Below are positions 19,806 to 29,039 of a stretch of DNA of 64,000 nt, piece by piece. Below the pieces are notes generated by a model, which saw nothing but the letters and a program-made list of their open reading frames with translations, had not been told where the DNA came from and did no database searches. Numbering within the stretch: the stretch's first letter is position 1; the number at the start of each line of letters is the position of its first letter. Origin of the DNA: Amblyomma americanum (lineage: Eukaryota; Arthropoda; Arachnida; Ixodida; Ixodidae); the NCBI RefSeq assembly GCF_052857255.1, contig NC_135498.1:118148281-118212280 (forward strand), written 5' to 3'. A program made the position numbers and the translations under genes.

Positions 19806-20790
19806 TTACGATTCGTTATGGTTTATTCCTTCAGTTGAGTAGATCCACAACACGGTTGGGGCCACGTACTGGGCCCATGAAATGAGTGAAAGATACGTGG
19901 TCTTATCTGGGTGGCTGAGGAGTTGGTCCAAGCATTCCGCAGATGGAGCTGGCAGGAGGGCCCGTGGGGGAGGGTTATTTTCGCAACCGCAGAGGATGTG
20001 CGCCTGAGTGGCGGATGAACTGTGGTTGCAATTTGGGCATGTGGGGTTGTATTCCCCATTGGTGATCTGTGATAGCCTTGAGTGGCCGAGAATTAAGGGC
20101 GTCTGCAATCTTCGGAGCAGGGTGGCTTATGCTCGGTCGACGTCGGGTTCAAGAGGCGGGAATTCCCGTCACTTCTTTTTATGAACTCTGGTGATGTCGG
20201 CACAAGTCTGGGGGGCTTCAGCGACTGCTCCAAGACCCGTGGCACGGCCGCCGGGATTGTTAATCCTCGGGCAAGTCGGCCGGCCCCTTCCTTACCAGCC
20301 TGTTATGCGTCAGTGGTTTAGGCAGGGGCTTATTATTTTTCAATCTTGTTAGGTTGCCCCAACCTGGTATATGTCCCTTCATTACCACAGTTTCCCTCAT
20401 GGGCGGGTTCCTAGATTAGGTTAATTTTGCCGTCAAGAGTGCAGCCGCGCAGGATGCGTGCGACGGCAATGCAGATGCAGCCTGCCGAGTAGATTAGGAT
20501 AGCTCGTTTTGAGTCAACGAGGACTGTGCGCGTATGGCGGTCTGCGATAGCCAGCGCTATGGCTGTCTCTTCTGCTACGGCGAGGGAGGGGGCGCACACC
20601 GCGGCGGCGGAGATAAGGGTAGATCGCGGCGTGGTTGCACAGACAACGTAGGTTGTACCTTGCGTTGCCGCGTCTATGTGTGTAGTGACTTCGTCGGCAC
20701 GATAGAAATCATCTAGTTCTCGGGCGTTGTGCTAAAGGCACGCGTCGTGTCGGCGAGGCAGCCGCTTCTTCGGTAGCCGTTTGACAAAAA
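19806..20790 (-). mobile_element. LINE-B, 5'-truncated 3' fragment, copy 2
   Basis: Matches 7370-8307 in order: the Cys/His tail (CPNCNHSSSATQAHILCGCEN, 20040-19975), the linker, RNase H (20411-20720) and the same 5' edge near 20786. The tail at 19806-19835 contains the reverse of AATAAACCAT. RNase H retains AEETAIALAIADRH and TVLVDSKRAIL but is broken by stops. Confidence 0.7.
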
Positions 20791-20954
20791 GACAGGTTTG
20801 ACAGGTCTCTCCTCCGGCTGCTGTCGCTGCTGCTAGCGGTCGACACACCGGACGTTAAACGTGCCTGTCTCGCGGCGGCATATTCACGGCGGCGTTTAGC
20901 CAGTCGTTCGATGCGCTGTTCGTCTGTTTTCGGGGGGATTCGTATCCTGTTCAT
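20709..20954 (-). CDS. Unknown short ORF with basic helical repeat
   Basis: An 81-residue frame starts MNRIRIPPKTDEQRIERLAK and continues RRREYAAARQARLTSG, then a Ser-rich stretch. The Arg/Glu-rich helical pattern resembles STPR-type (score and three amino-acid peptide repeat) DNA-binding segments of arthropod proteins, but only about one and a half repeats can be seen. The frame runs into the LINE-B fragment, so its C-terminus is an artefact. It lies ~315 bases downstream of the acidic exon at 21272-21630 on the same strand and may or may not belong to the same transcript. Confidence 0.3.
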   Translation of the reverse strand: MNRIRIPPKTDEQRIERLAKRRREYAAARQARLTSGVSTASSSDSSRRRDLSNLSFCQTATEEAAASPTRRVPLAQRPRTR

Positions 20955-21271
20955 CTCGTTCGGCTGTCGATTCCGGGCCTCCTCGAGCTTATCAGAATCG
21001 TCGAGCGAGCGGATGCGAACGCAGCGACGAGGAACGCGTTGTCACGCCCTACCAAACGGTGGCGGCGGCGGCGAGCGGCGTGGTGTGACATCATGCCAGA
21101 TGGCGCGGCGAGTGCGCGAAGCACAGTAACCTTCCGTGGCGAGGCGCGCGTTGTGACGTAGCGTGCCTCGATGGAGTACCGCCACGGCGATACCGCGAGT
21201 TTGCGGCTAATTAAGCTTTCGCTTTGAAATCCCTTACACGAGCAGCAAAATAACACGACAACACTGCTTAC

Positions 21272-21630
21272 TGGTTGACGTTGCCTATACGCTCGGCGTC
21301 CGCTCGCACAGCCTCGACTGCGTCCAGCCTGACGCCTGCCTCCATTTCTGAATCGCTGGCCAGCGGGTCAAAAATAAAGCTGTTGTTGTTGTTTTGCCTC
21401 AAACACGATGTCACATACCCACGGGAGAGGGGGGGGGGGAATTCGCCAGGGTTTGGTGCAGATCCCAACAGGAAAAGTTCATCCACGTTTACCTCAAGTG
21501 GTGTAAAAATAAACTGGTTGTCGGGGTTTGCAAACGCGGCGTCTACTTCAACGCTTGTGTCCTCCGATGCCTCATAATCAGAGTCCTCGCCAAAATAAAG
21601 TTCATCTTCCGACTCGGAGCTATTCGCCAT
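21272..21630 (-). CDS. Probable first coding exon, P2X7 cytoplasmic-domain-like protein
   Basis: A clean 120-codon frame opens with ATG at 21630 in CpG-rich sequence, unlike the repeats around it. It is strongly acidic at the N-terminus (SSESEDELYFGEDSDYEASE), and ends ...DAERIGNVNQ. The frame meets CA|GTAAGC at 21272/21271, a good 5' splice site, so the last codons and the stop are probably intronic. Acidic N-termini leading to an R-(I/L)-G-N segment directly before a Cys-rich zinc module are typical of the multi-copy P2X7 C-terminal-domain proteins of ticks and other invertebrates. That assignment is inference. The Cys-rich exon was not found downstream in this window. The 5' flank contains TGACGTCG and no TATA box. 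Confidence 0.45.
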
Positions 21631-21931
21631 TGCGACTTGCCCTGCTCCTGTCTCTCCGTGTTTACGCGCACGATGTGCGAGTCAAACAGACGACGTGCCC
21701 GCTCGACGTCACGGTTTTCCGGACCCACGTGAAAACGCATTGTCTGGTTCTTGGCTTCATGTAAAAACCTGGCAAATACGAACCGAAACCGAAACAGATG
21801 GTACAAATAGTACGATTATTAATTATATAGTACGAGTTCGTGCTTCTAACATCGTGTACCATGCTTACAGAATCGCTACGCATTATTTACAACCAAGAGG
21901 TGCAACACAAAAATGTGGTGTCTCTACCCCT

Positions 21932-22110
21932 TTAAAGGTCACCAGGTGGTCGAAATTATTCCGGAGCCCTCGACTACGGTACCTATTTTACCTTTTCTTC
22001 TCTCGATCCCTCCTTTATCCGTTTCCGTAAATCCCGATTCAGTTGTCGGCCGAGATGCGAGGCAGATACTGCGCCATATCCCTTCCCCAAAAACCAATTT
22101 TCAATTTCTT
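21932..22110 (+). mobile_element. Ruka-like SINE, 5'-truncated
   Basis: Starts within the body (TTAAAGGTCACCAGGTGG) and keeps the tail (GCGCCATATCCCTTCCCC). First of three consecutive plus-strand SINEs. Confidence 0.85.
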
Positions 22111-22117
22111 TCCCTGC

Positions 22118-22437
22118 CCCGCCGTGGTGGCTCAGTGGTTAGGGCGCTCGACTACTGATCCGGAGTTCACGGGTTCGAACCCGACCGCGGCGGCGGCGTT
22201 TTTATGGAGGAAAAACGCTAAGGCGCCGGTGTGCTGTCCGATGTCAGTGCATGTTAAAGATCCCCAGGTGTTCGAAATTATTCCGGAGCCCTCCACTACG
22301 GCACCTCCTCTTCCTTTCATCTTTCACTCCCTCCTTTATTCCTTCCCTTACGGCGCGGTTCAGGTGCCCTACGATATATGAGACAGAGACTGCGCCATTT
22401 CCTTTCCCCCCAAAACCAATTATTTTTATTATTATTC
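22118..22437 (+). mobile_element. Ruka-like SINE, full length
   Basis: A box GTGGCTCAGTGGTTAG, B box GGGTTCGAACCC, body and tail are all present, ending CCAATTATTTTTATTATT. Confidence 0.92.
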
Positions 22438-22445
22438 TTTCCCTA

Positions 22446-22728
22446 ACCGCGGTGGCTCAGTGGTTAGGACGATCGGCTACTGATCCGGAAATCGCGGGTT
22501 AGAACCCGACCGCAGCGGCTGCGTTTTTACGGAGGCAAAACGGTAAGGCGCCCATGTGGACCCAGGTGGTCGAAATTTTTCCAGAGCCCCCCCACTACGG
22601 CACTTCTTTCTTGCTTTCTTCTTCCACTCCCTCCTTTGTCCCTTCCCTTAAAGCGGTTCAAGTCTCCAACGATATATGAGAAAGATACTGCGCCATTTCC
22701 TTTCCTCAAAAACCAATTGCTATTATCA
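22446..22728 (+). mobile_element. Ruka-like SINE with deleted body
   Basis: Full head (GGTGGCTCAGTGGTTAG, GGGTTAGAACCC). The segment between GCGCCCATGTG and GACCCAGGTGG is missing (~35 bases). The tail is intact. It forms the outer part of the large inverted duplication with the SINE at 24229-24438. Confidence 0.88.
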
Positions 22729-23079
22729 ATTTTTTTTCCGGTCACACCGGCCAGCACAACGGCCGTGAGTCTAGGTGTTCGTTTGTGACGTCGGAGCGTT
22801 TCATGCATAGCAGCAACCTCTTCTGAACGAAGTATTAAATTTTTCACACGCTGGCACTTAGTATAAGCGCAGTTTAGGGAGTTTTTTTTCTTGGAGACAG
22901 AATATTTGCACATTCAAGGAATTGAACTTGTTCATTGCTGTAGGACGACATGATAGAGGTCTCCATCGAGTGTCTGCGTGCGCGGGTTCTTATTAGGATC
23001 GTATAATTTCTGACAGTTGAATGGAATTTTTTTAGCATTGTGTTAACTGCAAGACACAACAGACAGATGCAGAACAGAA

Positions 23080-23635
23080 CAAACATAAGATCATCTGGGT
23101 ACCGGGCACACGGCCGTGGCAGAAAACCAAGAGGTGGACAGGATTGCTCGAGGATATACTAACTTCCAAGCATCTAACGTCAACGACCTTGAGGAATCCA
23201 GCCAGTACCTCAGGAGTACTCGGTCATACTAAACAACAACGAAGGCAGCAGGATACGGTACCCACCACCGCACAAATCCTTAAACAAAGAAGAGGCTGTC
23301 ACATGGAGAACTACAAATGGGGTCATATCCAAACCTAAACACACCCCACACTTTACGAACACAAGTGTCCGTGGTGCCATAAAAAACCTACACTATATCA
23401 CATAAAATGGGCATGCCAAAAAGTCGACGTCGTTCCAATTATACTAAACCCAAGTGCGGAGCAATGGTAGGGTATGCCCTCCAGCGACTGCGGCGACGAC
23501 CAGATCGGTCTGATACGGCGAGCTCAGCTGGCGGCAGCATCCAGCGGAGCCCTCGATTAGGGGCCACCGACCGTTGAGGAGATGGACTAATCTGAACCGC
23601 ATAGAAGCACTTGCGTTAGAGCTCCATAAAGTTAT
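23080..23635 (+). pseudogene. LINE-E RNase H/C-terminal fragment, copy 2
   Basis: IIWVPG at 23084 is followed one frame later by HTAVAENQEVDRIARGYTN (RNase H end with its Asp), then the linker, Cys pieces (CPWCHKK, YHITWAC) and a tail RAQLAAASSGALD. It ends near a CCATAAAGTTATCC signal at 23620-23635. The domain order matches 12535-13010. It is broken by at least two frameshifts and lies inside the inverted duplication. Confidence 0.6.
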
Positions 23636-23910
23636 CCTATTAGCCTTGTGTAGTTTCGGACAGCTGAATCGAATTTATGGATGGCTTTGCCAGTGAGGGT
23701 GAAGCCTGTCTGCCAACGCAAAGAAAGAATCCTTGCTACTGGACACTGCTAGCACAACTTCCGCCTACCTTTGGTGAAATTGTGGTAGCGGTGTCCTACG
23801 GCAATGTGCTACAAATTCTTTCTTTGCGTTGGCAGACAGGCAACACCCTTATGGGCAAAGCCATAAAAAAAATCCCACTGAGCCGTCAGAAATTATACAA
23901 AGCTAAAAAA
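23634..23910. repeat. Internal long hairpin
   Basis: 23704-23730 (GCCTGTCTGCCAACGCAAAG...) and 23815-23841 are perfect 27-base reverse complements. Pairing extends outward with mismatches to about 23634 and 23910 (TGGCTTTGCC / GGGCAAAGCCA, ACACAAGG-like ends). The loop is ~84 bases. Confidence 0.85.
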
Positions 23911-24228
23911 AAACGCGCGCCGCGTGCGCACGCACTCGATGGAGACACCTGTCGCGTCGCCCTACCCTAACGGACTGCTTCGATTCCTTGAATGTGCAAA
24001 TATCCTGTCTCCAAAAAAAAATCCGTACATTGCGCTCCTACAAAGCTACTTTTAAGCCTCCCATTCTAAATAAACAGCTCTATAATTAATTATAAATAAT
24101 TACCTATATAATTAATTAATTAATTAATAATTATTTCATTGATTCAGAAGCGGTTGTTGCATTGCGTGAACCGCTCCGGCGTCACCCACCAAAGCCTAGA
24201 CTCAAGGCTAGTGCTGGCCGGGGTGACT

Positions 24229-24438
24229 GCAAAAAAAATAATAATAATTAATAATAATTGGCTTTTTGGGGAAGGGAAATGGCGCAGTATCTGTCTCATA
24301 TATCGTTGGACACCTGAACCGCGCCTTAAGGGAAGGGATAAAGGAGGGAGTTAAAGAAAGGAAGAATAGGTGCCGTAGTGGAGGGCTCCGGAATAATTTC
24401 GACCACCTGGGGATCTTTAACGTGCACTGACATCGCAC
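24229..24438 (-). mobile_element. Ruka-like SINE, 5'-truncated, left arm of SINE hairpin
   Basis: Tail and body in reverse, with an (ATA)n-like tail at 24229-24258. Truncated in the middle of the body at GACATCGCAC. Confidence 0.9.
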
Positions 24439-24610
24439 ATTAAAGATCCCCAGGTGGTCGAAATTATTCCGGAGCCCTCCACTACAGCACCTATTCTTCC
24501 TTTCTTTCACTCCCTCCTTTATCCCTTCCCTTACGGCGCGGTTCAGGTGTCCAACGATATATGAGACAGATACTGCGCCATTTCCTTTCCCCCAAAAAAC
24601 CAATCATAAT
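24439..24610 (+). mobile_element. Ruka-like SINE, 5'-truncated, right arm of SINE hairpin
   Basis: Begins TTAAAGATCCCCAGGTGG and runs to the tail CCAAAAAACCAATC. It is the near-exact reverse complement of 24256-24420, separated by only 19 bases. Confidence 0.9.
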
Positions 24611-24615
24611 TGAAG

Positions 24616-24893
24616 AATGGTTTTCGGGGCAATAAAATGACGCACTAACTTCCTCACCTGAGCCACGCCTTAAGCAAACAGATAATGGAGAGCTGAGAGG
24701 AAAGGGGGAGAGAAGTGCCGTATAGTGGAGGGCTCCGGAATAATTTGGACCGCCTGGTGATCTTTAACGGGCATTGACATCGCACAGCACACGGGCGCCG
24801 TAGCGTTTCGCCTACATTGAAACCCGGCCGCCGCGGTCGGGTGCGAACCCGGGAACTCCGGATCAGCAGCCGAGGGCCCTAACCACTGAGCTA
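24616..24893 (-). mobile_element. Ruka-like SINE, full length
   Basis: Complete in reverse, including B box (GGGTGCGAACCCG reversed) and A box near 24880. The tail is diverged (GGCAATAAAATGACGC). Confidence 0.88.
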
Positions 24894-25867
24894 CATCACA
24901 AATGAAGTCTGAAAAGCGGCTGCGTTCCTCCGCAACGCAACGAAGAAACGCGCGTTCGAGGACGACACTGGCCGCGAAGGAAAAGAAGGGCGGCCTGAAA
25001 GGTTCCTGAAAATTCCTATATAGCACAGGATGTGGGGCCTCTGTGGGACCAGCATGGGTAAGTGGAAATTGGGCAGGCCTTGTTGATACTACATGGGTCC
25101 CATATCAGCGTTGTTAGGGCTGACGCAGACCACTTTCCTGCATCTATTTCCACAGCGGTCCCCTGTACGGCACTCGAGGACAGTTGCAACGTAAACGTAG
25201 GCTCTATGTGAAACCCATAGGTGCTGTCCACACACAACCGCTGTAGGTCGCACATGAACTGTGCCGGGGCTGCAAATGGCGGGTCCCCGCGTGCGTACTA
25301 CACCGATCTTGTCGGGAGCTGATGCAGCATAAATGCGGGCTCTACGCAAGAAAATAAGTCGCTGTCTAATCCGTGCTACCTCTGGATTAACCTACTGCAC
25401 TGCGTGCTGTGTCGTGTTTTGTCAGATTCGCATATTTAGCAGAAACTGCGACCAAGATGGCGATGAAACATCCTTTATGCGTTCATTTTGTTGCGTTGGT
25501 GAGAAATCATCTGGCAATAACGGTGACAAAGCGCTTGCGTCATGTCTCCTTATAACAAATTTCCAGTCCACCGCGTCTCGGCGGGAGTACTTTGTTGCGT
25601 TAGTAATAGTGAATAAAATAACGAGGACGCCACCGTCGGCACAAGCACACACGTTTAATGCACACCACGAGACCACGAAACACAAAAAGCTCTCACACAC
25701 GAAGAGTACAAACTCGCGCACTACGAGCATGAGCTAGAGCCGGCAAACGCACCCACGACATGACTAGTATTTGTGGGTTTGCATTGCCTAAGGCAAATCC
25801 TTGTACGGTTACCTCTTTGGGTTCCCACACAGGCCTCGCCTTTACAGGTAACGCCATCCAAAAATTA
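24894..25867. other. Low-repeat interval with overlapping minus-strand frames
   Basis: Two overlapping minus-strand frames (25016-25255, 79 residues; 25089-25349, 86 residues, Cys-rich) cover 25016-25349. Neither shows a family motif I recognise, and neither has clear splice sites. The rest of the interval shows no gene. Confidence 0.25.
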
Positions 25868-26140
25868 CGTCTACTGAGCCGGAGTACCCGGGTTCGACAC
25901 GGAGCCTTTGCGTTTCGATGGAGGCGAAACGCAAATGCGCCCGTGCGCTGTGCGATGCCAGTGCACGTTAAAAGTCCCCAAGTGGTCAAATTTATTCCGG
26001 AGACCTCCACTGCGGCACCTCTTTCTTCCTTTCTTCTCCCAGTCGCTGCTTTATACCTTCCCTTACGGCGCTGTTCAGATGTCCGCCGAGATGTCAGACA
26101 TGCTGCGCCGTTTCCTTCCCCACAAAATAAATTTTCAATC
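25868..26140 (+). mobile_element. Ruka-like SINE, A-box end missing
   Basis: Starts just before the B box (CCGGGTTCGACACGG), with a GCGTTTCGATGGAGGCGAAACGC hairpin, body and diverged tail. Confidence 0.85.
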
Positions 26141-26495
26141 AGATACCGTTATTAATTGTATGTAAGCTCCGGCATTACAAAATACACAAATAGTCAATCC
26201 TACGGCCTCTGGATGGAGACCTTTACCCCCTCATCCTATTGTAATGAACCAGTTCCATTCCTCCAATGTGCAAGCAATCTCACTTAGGAGAGGAAAAATT
26301 AGGTCAACTCTGCTGCTCCAAGGCACCAATGTTTGCAAGCATCGAATACCTTATATAAAGGCGCTGTTTCTAATCGCGAACAGCTCGTACTTCTCTGTGT
26401 TAGTAGTTAAGAGCTTGAGGGGAAGATGAGCTCGACTTTAGAGGAAAAATGGGGCAGGCGCTCCTACTGAGGCTCATAGAATCATTACAGGACAA
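26141..26495. other. No gene seen
   Basis: Unique AT-rich sequence without recognisable features. Confidence 0.35.
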
Positions 26496-26559
26496 GTGTG
26501 AAAGGCGTTGGGACAAAATTTAGAGGACACATGAGATTCGTCTTTAAGAGTGACGTGAC

Positions 26560-27328
26560 AGCGCGTCGCAGCGTTGCCGAGGAGTACACGGAACGGCATC
26601 GCCCGTTCGGCGCGACGCGTGGCCGGTTGGACAATTTAATTAAAGTACGCCTGTTTCACATACCTCGGCAGTCACCCGAGCCGGGCTGTAAGGGAAGGAA
26701 AATGAAATTTCATTGCTTTTAAGGAAAGTAAATGACGCCTGTCTCAAATTTCTCTCTGGACATCCGGATCCCGCGGTAAGGGAAAGAAAAATAGATCGAT
26801 TGATCGATCAACCGACCGATAAGTCAATTAAACAATGGATAGACCAATAAATCGATCGAACAATCGAAAAATCGATCGATCAATTAATGATCAAGCAATT
26901 GATAAATGAATCCACCAATCAACCCTTAACGCTGTCGCGTTAAAATTCCTTCTCTTACGGCGCGGTTGAGGTGTCCACCGTGATGCGCCATTTTTCGCTC
27001 ACGGCCAAAGACGCCGATGCCGACGACACAGGTTTTCTGTGACAAGAGCTTCTTAACGCTATCGGGTTAAAAAATTAGGTGTCGCTTAACCTTCAAGAGT
27101 GGGACGCGACCGAGTGTTGCAGCGTTGCGAAGGAACGTCATAGCCCGCTCGGTGCGACGCCCTGCCCGTTGGACAATTTAAGGAAAGGAAATGACACCTC
27201 TCTCACTTTTCTCTGTGGACACCCGAACCGCGCCGTACGTAAGGGAAGAAAAGTGAAATGAAAATTGGTTGTAGAGTACGGAAATGTCTCATATATATGC
27301 CAGTGGGCACCCGAACTGCGCCGTAAGG
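26560..27328. repeat. Composite of SINE-tail modules and a duplicated unit
   Basis: A unit with GCAGCGTTGC, CCCG(T/C)TCGG.GCGACGC and GTTGGACAATTTA occurs at ~26560-26640 and ~27119-27180. Each is followed by a reverse SINE-tail fragment (to ~26790 and ~27250), and a third tail piece is at 27262-27327. Between them, 26795-26900 is a degenerate ATCGATCGATC simple repeat, and TTAACGCT.TCG.GTTAAA palindromes sit at ~26927 and ~27053. Confidence 0.55.
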
Positions 27329-27640
27329 AAATAATAATAGTAATTGGTTTTTGGGGAAAGGAAATGGCGCAGTATCTGTCTCACATATCTTTGGACACCT
27401 GAACCGCGTCGTAAGAGAGGGGAAAAAGGAGGGAGTGAAAGAAGAAAGGAAGAAAGAGGTGCCGTAGTGGAGGGCTCCGGAATAATTTCGACCACCTGGG
27501 TATCTTTAACGTGCACCGACATCGCACAGCACACAGGCGCCTTACCGTTTTGCCTCCATAACAACGCAGCCACCGCGGTCGGGTTCGAGCCCGGGAACAC
27601 CGGATCACTAGCCGAGCTCCCTAAACACTGGGCCACCGTG
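27328..27640 (-). mobile_element. Ruka-like SINE, full length
   Basis: Tail, body, B box (GGGTTCGAGCCCG in reverse context) and A box are present, preceded by an AATAATAATAG tail at the low-coordinate side. Confidence 0.92.
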
Positions 27641-27645
27641 ATTGG

Positions 27646-27710
27646 TTGCGCCGTAAGGGAAGGAAAATTAAATCGAAATTGGTCTTAAGGAAAGGAAATG
27701 ACGCTGTCTC
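27646..27710 (-). mobile_element. SINE-tail fragment cut by the next SINE
   Basis: GCGCCGTAAGGGAAGG through GGAAATGACGCTGTCTCAC in reverse tail order. It ends at the head of the following plus-strand SINE. Confidence 0.6.
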
Positions 27711-28025
27711 ACACATGCGGTGGCTCATTGGTTAGGGGCGCTCGGCTACTGATTCGTAGTTCCCGGGTTCGTACCCGACCGCGGCGGCTGCGTTTTTATG
27801 GAGGCGAAACGCTAAGGTGGCCGTGTGCTGTGCGATGTCAGTGCACTATAAAGATCCCCAGGTGGTCGAAATTATTCCGGAGCCCGCCATAATGGCACCT
27901 CTTTCTTCCTGTCTTCTTTCACTCCCTCCTTTATCCCTTCCCTTACTGCGCGGTACAGATGTCCGCCGATATATGAGACAGATACTGCGCCATTTGTTTC
28001 CACCAAAAACCATTTATTTATTCTT
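27711..28025 (+). mobile_element. Ruka-like SINE, full length
   Basis: GCGGTGGCTCATTGGTTAG head, GGGTTCGTACCC B box, body and tail ending ACCATTTATTTATTC. Confidence 0.92.
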
Positions 28026-28242
28026 TACTTCCAACCCGCGGTGCCGACTACTACAACTACAACGCCGATGGCTTTTCGACCGAACGAGGTGCATACGCTG
28101 TCGCGTAAAAATTTAGGGGGGGGGGCAGTTTGTTGACCTATAGTGCGGCGAGGCGAAAGCCTTTAGCGCGGTGTTGCTGCTTGTGTCACTGATGTGTGGT
28201 TAAGAAGTTTAATACACAATTGTTACTACATATACGTTGGCA

Positions 28243-28310
28243 GAAGCAGCCTAGTCGTTAGCACGCTCGGCTGCGGAACTGAAGGATGGTGGCTCGAATT
28301 GCGCCGTGCG
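28243..28310 (+). repeat. tRNA-like sequence (possible SINE head)
   Basis: CAGCCTAGTCGTTAGCACGC resembles an A box and GGTGGCTCGAATTGCG a B box, at tRNA-like spacing, but no Ruka body follows. It could be a diverged tRNA pseudogene or another SINE class. Confidence 0.35.
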
Positions 28311-28315
28311 CAAAG

Positions 28316-28478
28316 ATTTTTTCTTATCGAGTTGACGTCCTTTGGTTGACAGCTACAGTGTGACAGTTTTCCCAAATGGACGGACGAAGATGAAGCCGAT
28401 GCCGGCGCATTCGCTCATTGGTCTTTTGTCGATGTGTATCGGGGGAAGTAGCACGCTTGCGTTTGCCCGCATTCTGAG
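28316..28478 (-). CDS. Short basic ORF of unknown function
   Basis: From ATG at 28478 the frame reads MESQNAGKRKRATSPDTHRQ, then KTNERMRRHR and a short tail, ~53 residues with a stop near 28318. The upstream (higher-coordinate) sequence is CpG-rich with GCGCATGCGC (NRF-1-like, ~28574) and ACCAATGG (CCAAT, ~28602). A GC-rich promoter followed by a basic N-terminus suggests a first exon or a gene-derived repeat. No splice donor was established. A longer in-frame extension upstream into SINE sequence is likely fortuitous. Confidence 0.3.
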
Positions 28479-28703
28479 ACTCCATTGAAGCGAGCGCTAG
28501 GAGGGAGGTTGCGCGGCACCCGACTCGGTCGAGAGCTGCGAGGCGTCCGGTGCGGGGTCGGCACTCGTGCCGGTGGCGCCCCCTCGCGCATGCGCACTGA
28601 ACCACCAATGGTGCAGAAGTGCAACGGATGGACAGACAAGGTCGTTGACGCAAGTATGAGGCATTAAAGGCTTTCGCCTTAAAATTCGGAGAGGACACAA
28701 CTA

Positions 28704-28935
28704 CCCACCGGAGTGGATGAGTGGTTAGCGCGCTCGGCCACTGAGCCGGAGTTCCCGGGCTCGAAACCGGCCGCGGTGGCCGCGTTTCGATGAAGGCGGA
28801 ATGCAACAGGCTCCCGTATGCTGTGCGATGCCGGTGCACGCTAACGATCCCCAGGTGTTCTAAATTAGTCCGGAGCCCTCCACTACGGCGCCTCTTCCTT
28901 TCTTCTTTCACTCCATCCATTATCCCTTCCTTTAA
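28704..28935 (+). mobile_element. Ruka-like SINE, 3'-truncated
   Basis: Diverged head (GGAGTGGATGAGTGGTTAG), B box CGGGCTCGAAACC and body. Cut at TATCCCTTCCTTT. Confidence 0.85.
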
Positions 28936-29035
28936 AAAATTTCTTTGGGGAAGGAAATGTCGCAGTGTGTCGCACATATCGGCGGACACCTGAACCGCGC
29001 CATAAGGGAAGGGATAAAAAGGGACTAAATGAAGA
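28936..29035 (-). mobile_element. SINE tail in reverse orientation
   Basis: TTTGGGGAAGGAAATG to AAGGGAAGGGATAAAAAGG is the reverse tail. It is joined directly to the truncated plus-strand SINE, so the pair forms a partial inverted repeat. Confidence 0.8.
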
Positions 29036-29039
29036 AAGA

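Larger units (their letters stand above)
22729..24239. repeat. Large imperfect inverted duplication
   Basis: 22736-22830 pairs with 24138-24235 (CCGGCCAGCAC, GAGTCTAGG), and 22878-23040 pairs with 23862-24025 (TTGGAGACAG.ATATTTGCAC, GTCTCCATCGAGTG, TATAATTTCTGAC). Flanking SINEs of opposite orientation sit at the same position in each arm. The centre holds a LINE-E fragment and a second hairpin. Confidence 0.7.

Noticed and set aside
22446..24605. CRISPR array or tandem satellite
   Set aside because: Repeats are inverted SINE copies of different lengths with no uniform repeat-spacer pattern, and the genome is eukaryotic.
27079..27261. Short frames within the composite repeat as genes
   Set aside because: The sequence is duplicated at 26560 with different reading frames, so it is non-coding repeat.
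28324..28989. A 221-residue protein on the minus strand
   Set aside because: Its first half is translated SINE sequence. Only the last ~53 residues from ATG 28478 were kept as a candidate.
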